Shown here: piece by piece, positions 7,849 through 17,042 of the stretch | How the letters are laid out: each line of letters begins with the position of its first letter | How positions within the stretch are numbered: the stretch's first letter is position 1 | Source: Desulfolithobacter dissulfuricans | GTDB lineage: Bacteria; Desulfobacterota; Desulfobulbia; Desulfobulbales; Desulfobulbaceae | Reading direction: 5' to 3' | Length of the DNA: 64,000 nt | Assembly (NCBI RefSeq): GCF_025998535.1 | Contig: NZ_AP024233.1 | Coordinates: 248,001 to 312,000, forward strand | Program-made: the position numbers and the translations under genes | The notes under the pieces: model-generated | Seen by the model: the letters and a program-made list of their open reading frames with translations, nothing else | Databases searched by the model: none | Told to the model about the DNA's origin: nothing

Positions 7849-9645
7849 ATGTTTCTGCCGACCACCGAAAAAGAACTTCGCCAGTTGGGCTGGGACCGGC
7901 CCGATATTATCCTGGTCACCGGCGATGCCTATATCGACTCGCCCTTTATCGGCGTGGCCCTGGTGGGCAAGATCCTCATGGCGGCCGGATACCGGGTGGC
8001 AGTGATCGCCCAGCCCGAGGTGGACTCGGGCCGCGATATAACCAGGTTGGGAGAGCCGAGGTTGTTCTGGGGCGTATCCGGCGGCTGCATCGACTCCATG
8101 GTGGCCAACCGTACAGCCACCGGCAAGCGACGACACCGGGATGACTACACCCCGGGCGGTGCCAATACCCGCCGCCCCGACCGGGCCGTCATTGTCTATG
8201 CCAACCTGATCCGTTCTCATTTCAAAAATACCTGTCCCATTGTCCTGGGTGGAATTGAGGCCAGCCTGCGCCGGATTGCCCATTACGACTACTGGTCCAG
8301 CAAGGTGCGCCGTTCCGTTCTTTTTGACGCAAAGGCGGATTATTTGCTCTACGGTATGGCGGACCGCTCAATAGTGGAACTGGCTGACGTATTGCAAAGC
8401 GGCAGGGATCCGCGGGCGATCCGTGGTCTCTGCTATGCTGCCGCCAGGCCGCCGGAGGAGTGCCTGGTTCTGCCATCGTTTCAGGAGACGGCGCAAAGCA
8501 AAACAGGCTTCCTCCGAATGTTTGAGCTGTTTTACCAGAACAATGATCCGGTAACCGCCCGGCCCCTGGCCCAGCAGCAGGATTCACGATTCCTGGTCCA
8601 GAATCCGCCTGCGCCGTATCTGAGCACCGAGGAACTCGACCAGGTACATGCGCTTCCGTTCGAACGGGAGCTGCATCCCTGGTATCGCCGGTTCGGGGAG
8701 GTTCGGGCTCTGGAAACCATCCGTTTTGCCATAACCACCCACCGGGGCTGCTACGGCGAGTGTAATTTCTGCGCCATTGCCGTGCACCAGGGACGAACCG
8801 TGCGTTGGCGCAGCCAGGAATCCATCCTGGCCGAGGCCCGGGATATCGCGGCCCATCCGCGGTTCAAGGGGGTCATTCAGGACGTGGGCGGGCCCACGGC
8901 CAACATGTATGGCTTTGAATGTCGTCGTAAACGCACAAAAGGATGTTGCCAGGACAAAAGGTGCCTGTATCCGGAGCCGTGCCCGGCGCTCGGTATCGAT
9001 CACCGGCCCCAGGTCGAGCTTTTGCGCAGGCTCCGCCAAATCCCGGGAGTTCGCAAGGTGGTGGTGGCCTCGGGGGTCCGTTATGACATGATTCTGGCCG
9101 ACCGGAAGCATGGGCGGGAATATCTGCGCCAGCTGGTCCGGCACCACATCTCCGGGCAGATGAAGGTAGCACCCGAGCATTGCGTGGACAAAGTGCTCGA
9201 CTGCATGGGCAAGCCGGGCACCGGGAGCCTGCTGCGTTTTCGTGAGCTCTTTTACCAGCTCACCGAAAAAGAGGGGCTGCCGCAGTTTCTCACCTACTAC
9301 ATCATTGCCGCCCATCCCGGCTGCACCCGGGAAGACATGGCGGCCCTCAAACGGTTTGCCCGCGAGAAGCTCAAGCTGATTCCGCGCCAGGTTCAGGTGT
9401 TCACGCCCACCCCCTCCACCTGGTCCACCCTGATGTACTGGACCGGGAAAAACCCCTTCACCGGCACGCCCTGTTTTGTCGAACGGACCGCTGCCGGCCG
9501 GGAGAAGCAGAAACAGGTGCTGATTTCCGCCCTGGTTGACAGGAAGCAGGCTCCCGGGGACAGGGAGCGAGCAAAAAAACCGGCCCGCTCCGGGAGGCGT
9601 GGTCGAAAAGGGCGCCGGGGCGGAAAAACCGGCTCCAACTTGTGA
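7849..9645 (+). CDS. YgiQ-family radical SAM protein
   Basis: About 598 residues. The N-terminal half resembles a B12-binding-like domain of UPF0313/YgiQ proteins (PDIILVTGDAYIDSPFIG). The radical SAM cluster motif CxxxCxxC (RGCYGECNFCAI) is at about residue 305, with GGPTANMYG after it. The C-terminus is a basic tail (RSGRRGRKGRRGGK) that may bind nucleic acid. The biochemical role of YgiQ proteins is not established. A GTG at 7843 overlapping the previous stop is an alternative start; ATG at 7849 is used here. Confidence 0.9.
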   Translation: MFLPTTEKELRQLGWDRPDIILVTGDAYIDSPFIGVALVGKILMAAGYRVAVIAQPEVDSGRDITRLGEPRLFWGVSGGCIDSMVANRTATGKRRHRDDYTPGGANTRRPDRAVIVYANLIRSHFKNTCPIVLGGIEASLRRIAHYDYWSSKVRRSVLFDAKADYLLYGMADRSIVELADVLQSGRDPRAIRGLCYAAARPPEECLVLPSFQETAQSKTGFLRMFELFYQNNDPVTARPLAQQQDSRFLVQNPPAPYLSTEELDQVHALPFERELHPWYRRFGEVRALETIRFAITTHRGCYGECNFCAIAVHQGRTVRWRSQESILAEARDIAAHPRFKGVIQDVGGPTANMYGFECRRKRTKGCCQDKRCLYPEPCPALGIDHRPQVELLRRLRQIPGVRKVVVASGVRYDMILADRKHGREYLRQLVRHHISGQMKVAPEHCVDKVLDCMGKPGTGSLLRFRELFYQLTEKEGLPQFLTYYIIAAHPGCTREDMAALKRFAREKLKLIPRQVQVFTPTPSTWSTLMYWTGKNPFTGTPCFVERTAAGREKQKQVLISALVDRKQAPGDRERAKKPARSGRRGRKGRRGGKTGSNL

Positions 9646-9667
9646 CAATCAGCAGGAGGAGAGAAAA

Positions 9668-10117
9668 ATGCCCCATTTTGGACTCATGGACGAAGGTGAG
9701 ATGATTCCCCGGGACGCCGCCCTCCTTCGGGCCCGGCTCCACGTGCGTTGCGGCCGACGCCGGCTTTTTGAGGGGAAGTTGCCGGAGGCGGTGGCCACCC
9801 TCTACGACGGTCTGCTGGCCGCCATGCGTTGGTACGCGCTCACCGACGGGGAGGTGCACCGCCAGATCCACACCCGGGGAGACAGACTGCTTGAAGACGA
9901 TGTGGAATTGCAGAAACTCCTGCTGGAGCATGGGGCCTGGGATGATGTATTGGATTTTCAGGGGTTGCGCTCCCTGGTCGACGATGCCATGGAGGGGCGG
10001 CTGGCCGATTTTGACCGCCACCGTCTCATGGAGCAGATAGAAGCGGTCTTGACCCGGCTCGGGGTCCTGCCCTTTGACGAGGATGCTCTGCCGCCGGAGG
10101 ATCCAGAGACCCTGTAG
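9668..10117 (+). CDS. Uncharacterised helical protein
   Basis: 149 residues, soluble and acidic, predicted mostly alpha-helical; the N-terminal half (LLRARLHVRCGRRRLFEGKLPEAVATLYDGLLAAMRWY) resembles a HEPN- or TPR-like helical hairpin. Start ATG 9668 behind GGAGGAGAG. It follows the YgiQ gene by 22 bases and precedes tpx by 53, so it is probably co-transcribed. No function is assigned. Confidence 0.65.
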   Translation: MPHFGLMDEGEMIPRDAALLRARLHVRCGRRRLFEGKLPEAVATLYDGLLAAMRWYALTDGEVHRQIHTRGDRLLEDDVELQKLLLEHGAWDDVLDFQGLRSLVDDAMEGRLADFDRHRLMEQIEAVLTRLGVLPFDEDALPPEDPETL

Positions 10118-10170
10118 GAGCAGTCCGCCCGGGCTGCAACGAAGGAAAACCCAGATAAGAGAGGTGAACT

Positions 10171-10674
10171 ATGGCCAAGGTAACATTCAAGGGAAACCCG
10201 GTGCACACGGTTGGTGACCTGCCGCAACTGGGGGATTTGGCGCCGGATTTTCTTCTCACCCGGACAGATCTCAGTGATGTCACTCTGCAGGATTTTGGTG
10301 GCAGGCGGGTGGTGCTTAATATCTTTCCCAGTGTGGACACACCGGTGTGCGCCACCACGGTGCGCCGTTTCAATGCCGAGATCAATACCATCGACAACGC
10401 GGTCTGTCTCTGTGTTTCGCTCGATCTGCCCTTTGCCCATGCCCGTTTCTGCGGTGCCGAAGGGCTTGACGATGTGATTTCGCTCTCCGAGCTGAGGAAC
10501 CGGGATTTTGGTGATGCCTATGGGGTGCGGATCGCCGAAGGCCCGCTGGCCGGGTTGCTGGCCCGGGCTGTGGTGGTGCTCGACGGGTCTGGCCGCGTGC
10601 TCCACCGCGAGCTGGTGGCCGAGATCACCGACGAACCGGATTACGAGGCCGCCCTGTCCGTACTGCGGCAGTAA
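10171..10674 (+). CDS. tpx: Thiol peroxidase Tpx
   Basis: A 167-residue atypical 2-Cys peroxiredoxin that reduces hydrogen peroxide and alkyl hydroperoxides with thioredoxin. The N-terminus is typical ([15 protein letters not shown]). The peroxidatic Cys lies in [15 protein letters not shown] (about 61) and the resolving Cys in ARFCGAEGL (about 95). Length is as in the family. It is in an oxygen-sensitive anaerobe context, consistent with protection against oxygen entry. The ribosome site is AGAGGTG, six bases before the ATG. Confidence 0.95.
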   Translation: MAKVTFKGNPVHTVGDLPQLGDLAPDFLLTRTDLSDVTLQDFGGRRVVLNIFPSVDTPVCATTVRRFNAEINTIDNAVCLCVSLDLPFAHARFCGAEGLDDVISLSELRNRDFGDAYGVRIAEGPLAGLLARAVVVLDGSGRVLHRELVAEITDEPDYEAALSVLRQ

Positions 10675-10714
10675 TAACCCGGCTGGCCAGGGTCGTCATC
10701 GGCAGGGGCAGGCC

Positions 10715-10867
10715 TCAGGTTCTGGTCAGCAGGAAGTAGAACAGAACGGCCAGCCCCTCGATGGCCGCCAGGATACCGATGCCGATCAGGAGCTTCTGGC
10801 GGAAGCTGCGCGGTTCCCTGCGGGGAATGGGTTCCTGTTCGTCGTGCTGCCTGTCCTGTCTGGTCAT
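10715..10867 (-). CDS. Small single-helix membrane protein
   Basis: 50 residues: a polar N-terminus rich in Arg, Gln and Glu, then one transmembrane helix (LLIGIGILAAIEGLAVLFYFLL) and a short Arg-Thr tail. It follows the TPR gene on the same strand, but a copy of repeat family 1 lies between them. The ribosome site is weak. It may be an accessory subunit of the TPR membrane protein; this is a guess from position. Confidence 0.45.
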   Translation of the reverse strand: MTRQDRQHDEQEPIPRREPRSFRQKLLIGIGILAAIEGLAVLFYFLLTRT

Positions 10868-10888
10868 GGCTGCTGGCTTTTCTTTTGA

Positions 10889-11056
10889 GATTACCATCAA
10901 TCTTTGGCATTGAAACCGGTGTCGGCCTCGCTTGTTTCACGGGACGCCATAAACCCGTCCCTGGGGGCTTGACTGTGGCCATCCAGGCCACAGACACCCG
11001 TGCAACAAGCGAGGCCGACACCTTCATCCATCGCTGGCTGAATTTCAGTGGTAATC
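10889..11056 (-). repeat. Hairpin repeat family 1, copy 2
   Basis: Reverse-oriented copy of the element at 1341-1513, with ends GATTACCATCAATC and GGTAATC. The inner stem GTGTCGGCCTCGCTTGTTTCACGGG pairs with CCCGTGCAACAAGCGAGGCCGACAC. It lies between the stop of the TPR gene and the small membrane protein gene and may have inserted there. Confidence 0.85.
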
Positions 11057-11103
11057 AGATGTTCTTTTTTTCCGGTAGACGATGGTGGGGCAGGGCGGAT
11101 TTT

Positions 11104-11712
11104 TTATTTTTCAGCCTCTTTCTGCTGCGCCGCCACCTGGGCCCGGACCTGCTTGATGATATCAGACACCAGGGCGCCGGACGGGCCCTTGGCCATGGGA
11201 TTGATCCGCACCAGCTCCTCCCAGACCGCCAGTGCTCCGTCCACGTCCTGGAAGTCATTTATCAGGATGACGCCCTTGTTGAACAGGGCCTGTTCGTGGC
11301 GGGGGTTGATTTTCAGGGCCCGATCCAGGGTGGCGATGGCCTCTTCTGGTTGCTTGTTGCGCCGGTACATGACGGCCAGATCGGTGAGAACATTGGTGTC
11401 TCCCGGCTGCAGTTCCAGGGCCTTGTTGTAGGCCCGGATGGCTTTGGCCGGCTGGTTCGAGTCAAAATAGGCGTGGCCGAGCTGGACCCAGGCGGCCACG
11501 TTGTCCGGGTTGTTCTTTGTCTCCTGTTCCAGTGAGGCGATGGCCCGGGTCATGTCGGGGTCTCCGGCGTTCTGACTGGTGGGCGGATGATTATGGCCTG
11601 CCGGCGGGGCATTGAAGACAGAGTAGACAACCCCGCTGAGAAAACCGGCAAACAGGGCAATGGAAACCGAGATGAGCAGCGTCTGGAGGGTATATTTCTT
11701 TTCAGAGGCCAT
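11104..11712 (-). CDS. Membrane-anchored TPR protein
   Basis: 202 residues. One transmembrane helix near residues 10-30 (LLISVSIALFAGFLSGVVYSV) is followed by a His/Pro linker and about three tetratricopeptide repeats (AAWVQLGHAYFDSNQPAKAIRAYNKALELQP and the next two units). TPR domains mediate protein contacts; the arrangement resembles the C-terminal part of CcmI/NrfG-type cytochrome c maturation proteins, but no Ccm genes are nearby. ATG 11712 is preceded by AAGGAG. Confidence 0.82.
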   Translation of the reverse strand: MASEKKYTLQTLLISVSIALFAGFLSGVVYSVFNAPPAGHNHPPTSQNAGDPDMTRAIASLEQETKNNPDNVAAWVQLGHAYFDSNQPAKAIRAYNKALELQPGDTNVLTDLAVMYRRNKQPEEAIATLDRALKINPRHEQALFNKGVILINDFQDVDGALAVWEELVRINPMAKGPSGALVSDIIKQVRAQVAAQQKEAEK

Positions 11713-12186
11713 GATGCTCCTTGGGTTGAGGCGTTGTGGCTGGATGGGCTGATTACAGCTCCCAGAACTTACCGAACGCAGGGAAAAAGGCAACCCTTTT
11801 CCCTTTGTCTGTTTCTGTTCTCTTTGTGTTTCTGCCTGTGAGTCCGTATTTTTTTTATTCCAGAAGACCTGTTTTCCCGCTTTTCCTCCCTCTCCTTCTG
11901 ACTTTTCCCCGGGCCAGCTGGTGTTCCCAGGCCACGTTTTGTTTCTATTGTTTCATTTATGTAAACTTGCAAACCGATATGTTCATATTTGTGACGTAAA
12001 TGTAATGAACTGTCGTGTCAAGGAGTGTGGTATCGGTGGATTGTCTTCAAGGGAAAGAGGTTGTAGATCCTTCCTGGTTGAGGGATGGCACCGGTTGGCG
12101 GCCCTGCTGGCGGACCTGTTGTTGAATATGGAATAAATATTGCAAAAACGTATGGTAACAACAAGCTCAAACACCAGGTATCAGCC
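11713..12186. other. Divergent intergenic region of TPR gene and nifA
   Basis: 474 bases with a pyrimidine-rich tract (11790-11930) and an AT-rich part (11940-12170). It must hold the nifA promoter, but I cannot pick one with confidence. TGGCACCGGTTGG near 12087 has sigma-54-like boxes at the wrong spacing. TTTGTGACGTAAAT near 11990 resembles one CRP/FNR half-site only. Confidence 0.5.
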
Positions 12187-13830
12187 ATGCATGATTCGCT
12201 TACAGCAGAAGCAGGAAATTCAGCCGCCTGGGAAGAACGCACCGGCCCCAGAGCCACAGAAACCCTGGAAGTTCGGGCCCTGTACCGCATTGTTCAGCTC
12301 ATCGGTTCGGCCGTGCATCTGGATTCGACCCTGGCCGAGGTGTTCAAGGTTCTCCACGACACCCTGCAGATGGAGCGGGCGACCCTGGCCATTCTCGACA
12401 ACGACCGTTCACGGCTGGTGATCCGGGCCTCCTACGGGCTGTCCGTGGAAGAGGAAATGCGTGGTACCTACGCCCTGGACGAGGGGATTTACGGCCAGGT
12501 GTTCCAGAGCGGTACCCCCTGTATCGTTCCCGACATTCACAGCGAACCGCTCTTCCTCAACCGGACCGGAGCACGGAACAGGATTTCCAAGTCCACCCTG
12601 GCCTTTATCTGTGTTCCCGTGGTTCTGGGTGACGATGTTGTCGGCGTTCTCAGTGTGGACCGGCTGTTTGCCGCCGAGGTCAACCTGGAGGAGGATGTCC
12701 GTTTTCTCACCGTTCTCTCCACCATCATCGCCCAGTTCCTTCATCTGCACCAGGCCATCCGCAAGGATCGGGAACAGCTGGTCCTGGAAAACAAAAGCCT
12801 GAAGGCCGAACTCCATGGGCGCTACAACCGGCATTACATCATCGGCCAGTCCAAGGCGATTCAGGAAATTTTCTGGAGCATCGAACGGATAGCCCCGTCC
12901 AGGGCCACGGTGCTGCTGCTGGGTGAGTCCGGTACCGGCAAGGAACTGGTGGCCCGGGCCATCCACGAGGCCAGTGACCGCAAGAACAGGCCGCTTATCA
13001 AGATGAACTGTGCCGCCCTGCCGGAGAATCTGCTGGAAAGCGAACTCTTTGGCCATGAGAAGGGGGCCTTTACCGGAGCCGGCGCTGTCCGTCTGGGTCG
13101 GTTTGAACTCGCCGACGGCGGAACTCTTTTTCTTGACGAGATCGGCGAGATGCCCCTGTCCCTCCAGGCCAAGCTGCTCCGCGTCCTCCAGGAACAGCAG
13201 TTTGAGCGGCTGGGCTCCACACGGACCCTGAGTGTGGATGTGCGGATTATCGCGGCCACCAATGTCAGTCTGGAAAAAGCCGTGGCCGCCGGGACCTTCA
13301 GGAGCGATCTCTTCTACCGTCTGCACGTGGTGCCACTCAACCTGCCCCCGCTGCGGGAGCGGCGCGACGATATTCCCCTGCTGCTGGATCATTTTCTCCG
13401 CAGCAGCAACAAGCGAAACGGCAAGAATCTTCGCATGAGCCGGGAGTTTCTCGACTTTCTTACCGAGTATGACTGGCCCGGCAATGTCCGGGAGCTGCAG
13501 AACCTGATCGAGCGTCTGGTGATTCTCTCCAGTGGCGATGTCCTGCGGGTGGAGGATCTGCCCGAGTATCTGCTGACCCGGGAAACACCGGTTGTCACCC
13601 GGCGGCCTGCGACCCCGGAACATGCACCGGACAGCTCTACCCTGTCCCGCGATCCGGAGCCGCCAACGGTCCACAAGCCACTCCACGAGCTGGAACGCGA
13701 CCAGGTGGAGGCGGCTCTCAAACGCCATGGCTGGGTCCAGGCCCGGGCCGCCCGCGAGTTGGGCTTGACCCAGCGCCAGATCGGCTACCGGATCAAGAAA
13801 TACAACCTCAAGCGGCCGGAATACTACTGA
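12187..13830 (+). CDS. nifA: Nif-specific sigma-54 activator NifA
   Basis: A 547-residue enhancer-binding protein that activates nif promoters with sigma-54 RNA polymerase. An N-terminal GAF domain (about 30-180) is followed by a linker coiled coil. The AAA+ domain (about 215-450) has Walker A GESGTGKE, the GAFTGA loop contacting sigma-54, Walker [12 protein letters not shown] and the R-finger region [11 protein letters not shown]-terminal Fis-type HTH reads [28 protein letters not shown], as in NifA. The linker before the HTH is Pro-rich and lacks the CxxxxC motif of oxygen-sensitive NifA. ATG 12187 is chosen as the first Met of the conserved frame. It converges on nifB, and matching TGT-N10-ACA sites occur before nifH and nifE. 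Confidence 0.93.
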   Translation: MHDSLTAEAGNSAAWEERTGPRATETLEVRALYRIVQLIGSAVHLDSTLAEVFKVLHDTLQMERATLAILDNDRSRLVIRASYGLSVEEEMRGTYALDEGIYGQVFQSGTPCIVPDIHSEPLFLNRTGARNRISKSTLAFICVPVVLGDDVVGVLSVDRLFAAEVNLEEDVRFLTVLSTIIAQFLHLHQAIRKDREQLVLENKSLKAELHGRYNRHYIIGQSKAIQEIFWSIERIAPSRATVLLLGESGTGKELVARAIHEASDRKNRPLIKMNCAALPENLLESELFGHEKGAFTGAGAVRLGRFELADGGTLFLDEIGEMPLSLQAKLLRVLQEQQFERLGSTRTLSVDVRIIAATNVSLEKAVAAGTFRSDLFYRLHVVPLNLPPLRERRDDIPLLLDHFLRSSNKRNGKNLRMSREFLDFLTEYDWPGNVRELQNLIERLVILSSGDVLRVEDLPEYLLTRETPVVTRRPATPEHAPDSSTLSRDPEPPTVHKPLHELERDQVEAALKRHGWVQARAARELGLTQRQIGYRIKKYNLKRPEYY

Positions 13831-13904
13831 TCCCCTCTCCACTGGTCAGGCGGACCCTCTCTTCCGCGTTCCGGCCCCTGATCCTTACCTTCTGTTCCCC
13901 TGAA

Positions 13905-14112
13905 CTAGCCCGCATATTTCACAAGCGATCTACTGCAAGGCCTGAAAACACCGCGCCTGCTGCGTCACAGCTTCAAAAAGAGTCCTCGAAATATTTCAAT
14001 ATGTCTGCGGCTCTTTTTGAAGCTGTTCCTCGAAGGTCTCTCTTCGTTCGCTATCTGCATCCACGGCGTTTTCAGACCTTTCGCCACGATCATTGTGAAA
14101 TATGCGGGCTAG
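13905..14112. repeat. Palindromic repeat family 2, member C
   Basis: A 20-base perfect terminal inverted repeat (CTAGCCCGCATATTTCACAA / TTGTGAAATATGCGGGCTAG) encloses nested stems: CAGCTTCAAAAAGAG with CTCTTTTTGAAGCTG, and a core CTGCGTCA...TCCTCGAAATATTTCAATATGTCTGCGG. The core matches members at 48456-48598 and 51533-51700. It lies between convergent nifA and nifB and has no coding capacity. Confidence 0.85.
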
Positions 14113-14200
14113 CAACCAGCTCTCTTCCTGCCGCGCTTCGGCGCCGCGGTACTTCTTTTCCTGTCCCTGATCCTGCCGGTCGCTCTGTTCAGAACACAAA

Positions 14201-14255
14201 GGGGGCAAAGAACACGGGGGCAGCCGTGGTCTGCTGCTGCGTGTTCTTTGCCCCC
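14201..14255. terminator. Long hairpin between nifA and nifB
   Basis: GGGGGCAAAGAACACG pairs perfectly with CGTGTTCTTTGCCCCC (16 pairs, 23-base loop). It lies about 50 bases past the nifB stop on the minus strand. No long T-run follows, so it may be a barrier or an mRNA-stabilising structure rather than a classical terminator. Confidence 0.55.
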
Positions 14256-14307
14256 CTTCAACAATCAGGCAGATCTGGACTCTTTCCTCCTGATGGCCTT
14301 CCTTTTT

Positions 14308-15585
14308 TCAGCCGCAGCCGGTTCCGGCACCCATGCAACCGCTGCCGGAAGAGCATTTGCGCATTCTGCCCTGGAGGCTGGTCAGCCCTTTACCGGTATA
14401 GACGGCCTCCAGCCCCTTTTCGATGAATCCCGACATGACGATGGGCTTTATCTGTTTCTTTTTCAGGGTTTCCCTAGGGCTTTCGCCCAGGTCGTTGACC
14501 AGGATGGCCCGGCAGTCGCCCAGGATACGGCTGATGTTGAACCAGCGCTGGGAGCCGCCCCCGGCCGCGGGTGCCGGTCGTTCCTCGATAAGTTTGTAGC
14601 CACCCTGGCCGTCCTCGCCCCAGATCTGGAACCGGGTGGCCTCGCCGAGGTGCTGGTTGACAAGCACGCCTTCCAGGGTCGCCACCGCCACATAGGGCCG
14701 CTTGGCCACCGAGTGGCCGGGCAGCTTGGCGCAGGCCGAAAGACAGCCCCGCATCTCTTCGGTGCGGTCGTCGTCGAGCAACCCCACCGCATCGGCCCGG
14801 CAGCGGGTGCAGTGGCGCATCTGCGGCAGGTACTGTTCGGCCTCGTTGCGGATCCCGGTCATGTAGATCCTGGAGGGTTCCGGGATATTTTCAAATACCG
14901 TGTCGACGTTGGGGTACATGGCCATGCAGTTGAACAGGTCGGCGCCGAGATCGCGCATGGCCCGCGCCACCTTGATGATGTGATGGTCATTGACGCCGGG
15001 AATGGCGATGGTGTTGATCTTCACCGTGATGCCGTGTTTCTTCAACTCCCTGATCGATTGCAGCTGCCTGGCCAGGAGCAGTTCGGCCCCCTGGCGTCCC
15101 CGGTAGAGCACCCGGCCGTCCCGGACCCAGGAATAGATGTTTTTACTCACCTCGGGATCCACCGCATTGACCGTGACGGTCACGTGCGAGACCCCGATCT
15201 CGGCCAGCTCGGGCACGTAGGGGCTCAGGTTCATGCCGTTGGATGCCAGGCAGAGGATGGTTTCAGGGTATTCCCTGCGGATGAGACGCATGGTCTCCAG
15301 GGTTTCATCACCATTGGCAAACGGGTCGCCGGGGCCGGCAATGCCGGCCACCGAGATTCGCGGCTCCTTTTCCAGCACCCTGCCCATGTAGTAGAGGGCC
15401 TGTTCCGGGGTGAGGACGGTGGAGGTCACACCGGGACGCGACTCGTTGACGCAGTCATACTTGCGGTTGCAGTAGTTGCACTGGATATTGCACTTGGGCG
15501 CCACTGGCAGGTGGACCCGGCCGTACAGCCCCTTGACCTTGGCGTTGAAACAGGGATGCCGGTTGAAATCGAGTGGTGTTGTCAT
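14308..15585 (-). CDS. nifB: Nitrogenase cofactor biosynthesis radical SAM protein NifB
   Basis: 425 residues. NifB fuses two [4Fe-4S] clusters and inserts a carbide to make NifB-co, the precursor of FeMo-co. The radical SAM motif CNIQCNYC is at about residue 32, followed by NRKYDCVNESRPGV, and GPGDPFAN at about 85. Further cluster ligands lie in RHCTRCRADAVG (about 263). The C-terminal third is a NifX/NafY-like domain (VAVATLEGVLVNQHLGEA), and the protein ends in a Cys/Gly-rich tail. Last gene of nifE-nifN-nifB (gap 72 bases), driven by the sigma-54 promoter before nifE. Confidence 0.97.
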   Translation of the reverse strand: MTTPLDFNRHPCFNAKVKGLYGRVHLPVAPKCNIQCNYCNRKYDCVNESRPGVTSTVLTPEQALYYMGRVLEKEPRISVAGIAGPGDPFANGDETLETMRLIRREYPETILCLASNGMNLSPYVPELAEIGVSHVTVTVNAVDPEVSKNIYSWVRDGRVLYRGRQGAELLLARQLQSIRELKKHGITVKINTIAIPGVNDHHIIKVARAMRDLGADLFNCMAMYPNVDTVFENIPEPSRIYMTGIRNEAEQYLPQMRHCTRCRADAVGLLDDDRTEEMRGCLSACAKLPGHSVAKRPYVAVATLEGVLVNQHLGEATRFQIWGEDGQGGYKLIEERPAPAAGGGSQRWFNISRILGDCRAILVNDLGESPRETLKKKQIKPIVMSGFIEKGLEAVYTGKGLTSLQGRMRKCSSGSGCMGAGTGCG

Positions 15586-15657
15586 GGTGTGCTCCTTTAT
15601 ATGAATTCAGAGTTCTAAATCCTGTTTTCTGCGGGTTTTTCCGGCCTGGTCTTCTGC

Positions 15658-17022
15658 CTACATGTAGGCGTAGCCGACATCCGAGGCGTCCTGTTTGGCA
15701 CCGATCATCGCATTGGTCACCGTGTCGAAGAGCTGCTGCGCCCCCTGGTAGCCGAGATGGAGAATGCGCTGGCCGCCGACCCGGTCGTGGATGGGAAAGC
15801 CCACCCGGACCAGGGGGATGGCCAGCTTTCTGGCCAGGGGATATCCCTTGGAGTGACCAATAATGAGATCGGGCTTGAGCGACCCGGCCATTTCACCGAT
15901 GTCGAAGAAATCCATGTTTTCAAAAACCTGTGGCTGCTCCAGGAGAATATCACCGGTGAGTTTCTCGATGGTCCGGGCCAGCTTGCCCGACGAGCCGCCA
16001 CTGGCGCAGAGCACCGGCTGGATACCGATTTCCGCCAGAAAGACGGTCAGGCCCGCAACCAGATCCTCTTCGCCATAGACAATGGCCCGTTTGCCGAAGA
16101 TATATTTATGCCCGTCCACGTAGGCATCCACCAGTCGGCCCCGCTGGTGGACGTATTTTTCCGGCACCGTCCTGCCGCTGATTTCGGCAAGCAGGGCCAG
16201 AAAACGGTCGGTCTCTTCAATACCCATGGGTAACCCCAGCCGGTGGCATGGAACCTGGAACTTCTTCTCCAGAACTCTGGCACCCGAGTTGGAGTCGGCC
16301 AGGGTGTGGCCAAATTCGATGGAGAGCCGGCTCCTTCCCATGGACTCGATGCGCTCAAGCGGGGTGCCCCCGGCCGGAACTTTGACGTATTCCTTAAAGA
16401 TGGGGCCATCCATGGTGGTGGAGAGATCCGGGAGCATGGTCCAGTCCAGGCCGAAATCGTCCAGGATCTCCTGGAGGAGCCGATAGTCGGCCGAGGAGAC
16501 AAAGCCCGGCATCAGGTTGATGGTTTCGGTTTTCGGTCCTGATTCGGCCAGCTGTTCGACCACCGATTTCACCGCTGCGTGAAATCCCTCCATGTGGGTG
16601 CCCGAATAGCTGGGGGTGGATACGTGGATAAATTTGGGCAACCCCTCGGAACCGGCGGTGTCACGCTGGAATTCCCTGAGGTACATGGGCACGTCGTCGC
16701 CAATGGTCTCGGTGAGGCAGGTGGTGGCGATGCCGATCATGGCCGGGCGGTATTTTTCCGCCACATTGGTCAGGCCCTGTTTCAGGTTGGGGCCGCCACC
16801 ATAGACCGCGTGCTTCTCGGAAAGCGAGGAGGAGGCGATATCGATGGGCTCGTTGTAGTGGCTGATGATATAGCGCCGCATGTAGGTGGCGCAGCCCTGG
16901 CAGCCGTGCAGATAAGGCACCGTGCCCTCGATACCCTTGAAGGCCAGGCAGGCACCCAGGGGCTTGCACAGCTTGCAGGCATTGGTGGTGGAAATATAGT
17001 TGGGCGGTGGATTCTTGCTCAT
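15658..17022 (-). CDS. nifN: FeMo-cofactor scaffold subunit NifN
   Basis: 454 residues, the beta subunit of the NifEN scaffold on which NifB-co matures with Mo and homocitrate. It has the NifK/NifN pattern: NACKLCKPLGACLAFKGIEG, LHGCQGCATYMRR, TTCLTETIGDDV, and near the end VRVGFPIHDRVGGQR. A TTG at 17046 would overlap nifE but has no ribosome site; ATG 17022, behind AGGT, fits better. It follows nifE by 20 bases. Confidence 0.95.
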   Translation of the reverse strand: MSKNPPPNYISTTNACKLCKPLGACLAFKGIEGTVPYLHGCQGCATYMRRYIISHYNEPIDIASSSLSEKHAVYGGGPNLKQGLTNVAEKYRPAMIGIATTCLTETIGDDVPMYLREFQRDTAGSEGLPKFIHVSTPSYSGTHMEGFHAAVKSVVEQLAESGPKTETINLMPGFVSSADYRLLQEILDDFGLDWTMLPDLSTTMDGPIFKEYVKVPAGGTPLERIESMGRSRLSIEFGHTLADSNSGARVLEKKFQVPCHRLGLPMGIEETDRFLALLAEISGRTVPEKYVHQRGRLVDAYVDGHKYIFGKRAIVYGEEDLVAGLTVFLAEIGIQPVLCASGGSSGKLARTIEKLTGDILLEQPQVFENMDFFDIGEMAGSLKPDLIIGHSKGYPLARKLAIPLVRVGFPIHDRVGGQRILHLGYQGAQQLFDTVTNAMIGAKQDASDVGYAYM

Positions 17023-17042
17023 GGTCGGTACCTGTCTGGTTT

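Noticed and set aside
12085-12105. TGGCACCGGTTGGC as sigma-54 promoter of nifA
   Set aside because: Spacing between the -24 and -12 boxes is two bases too short, so it should not work.
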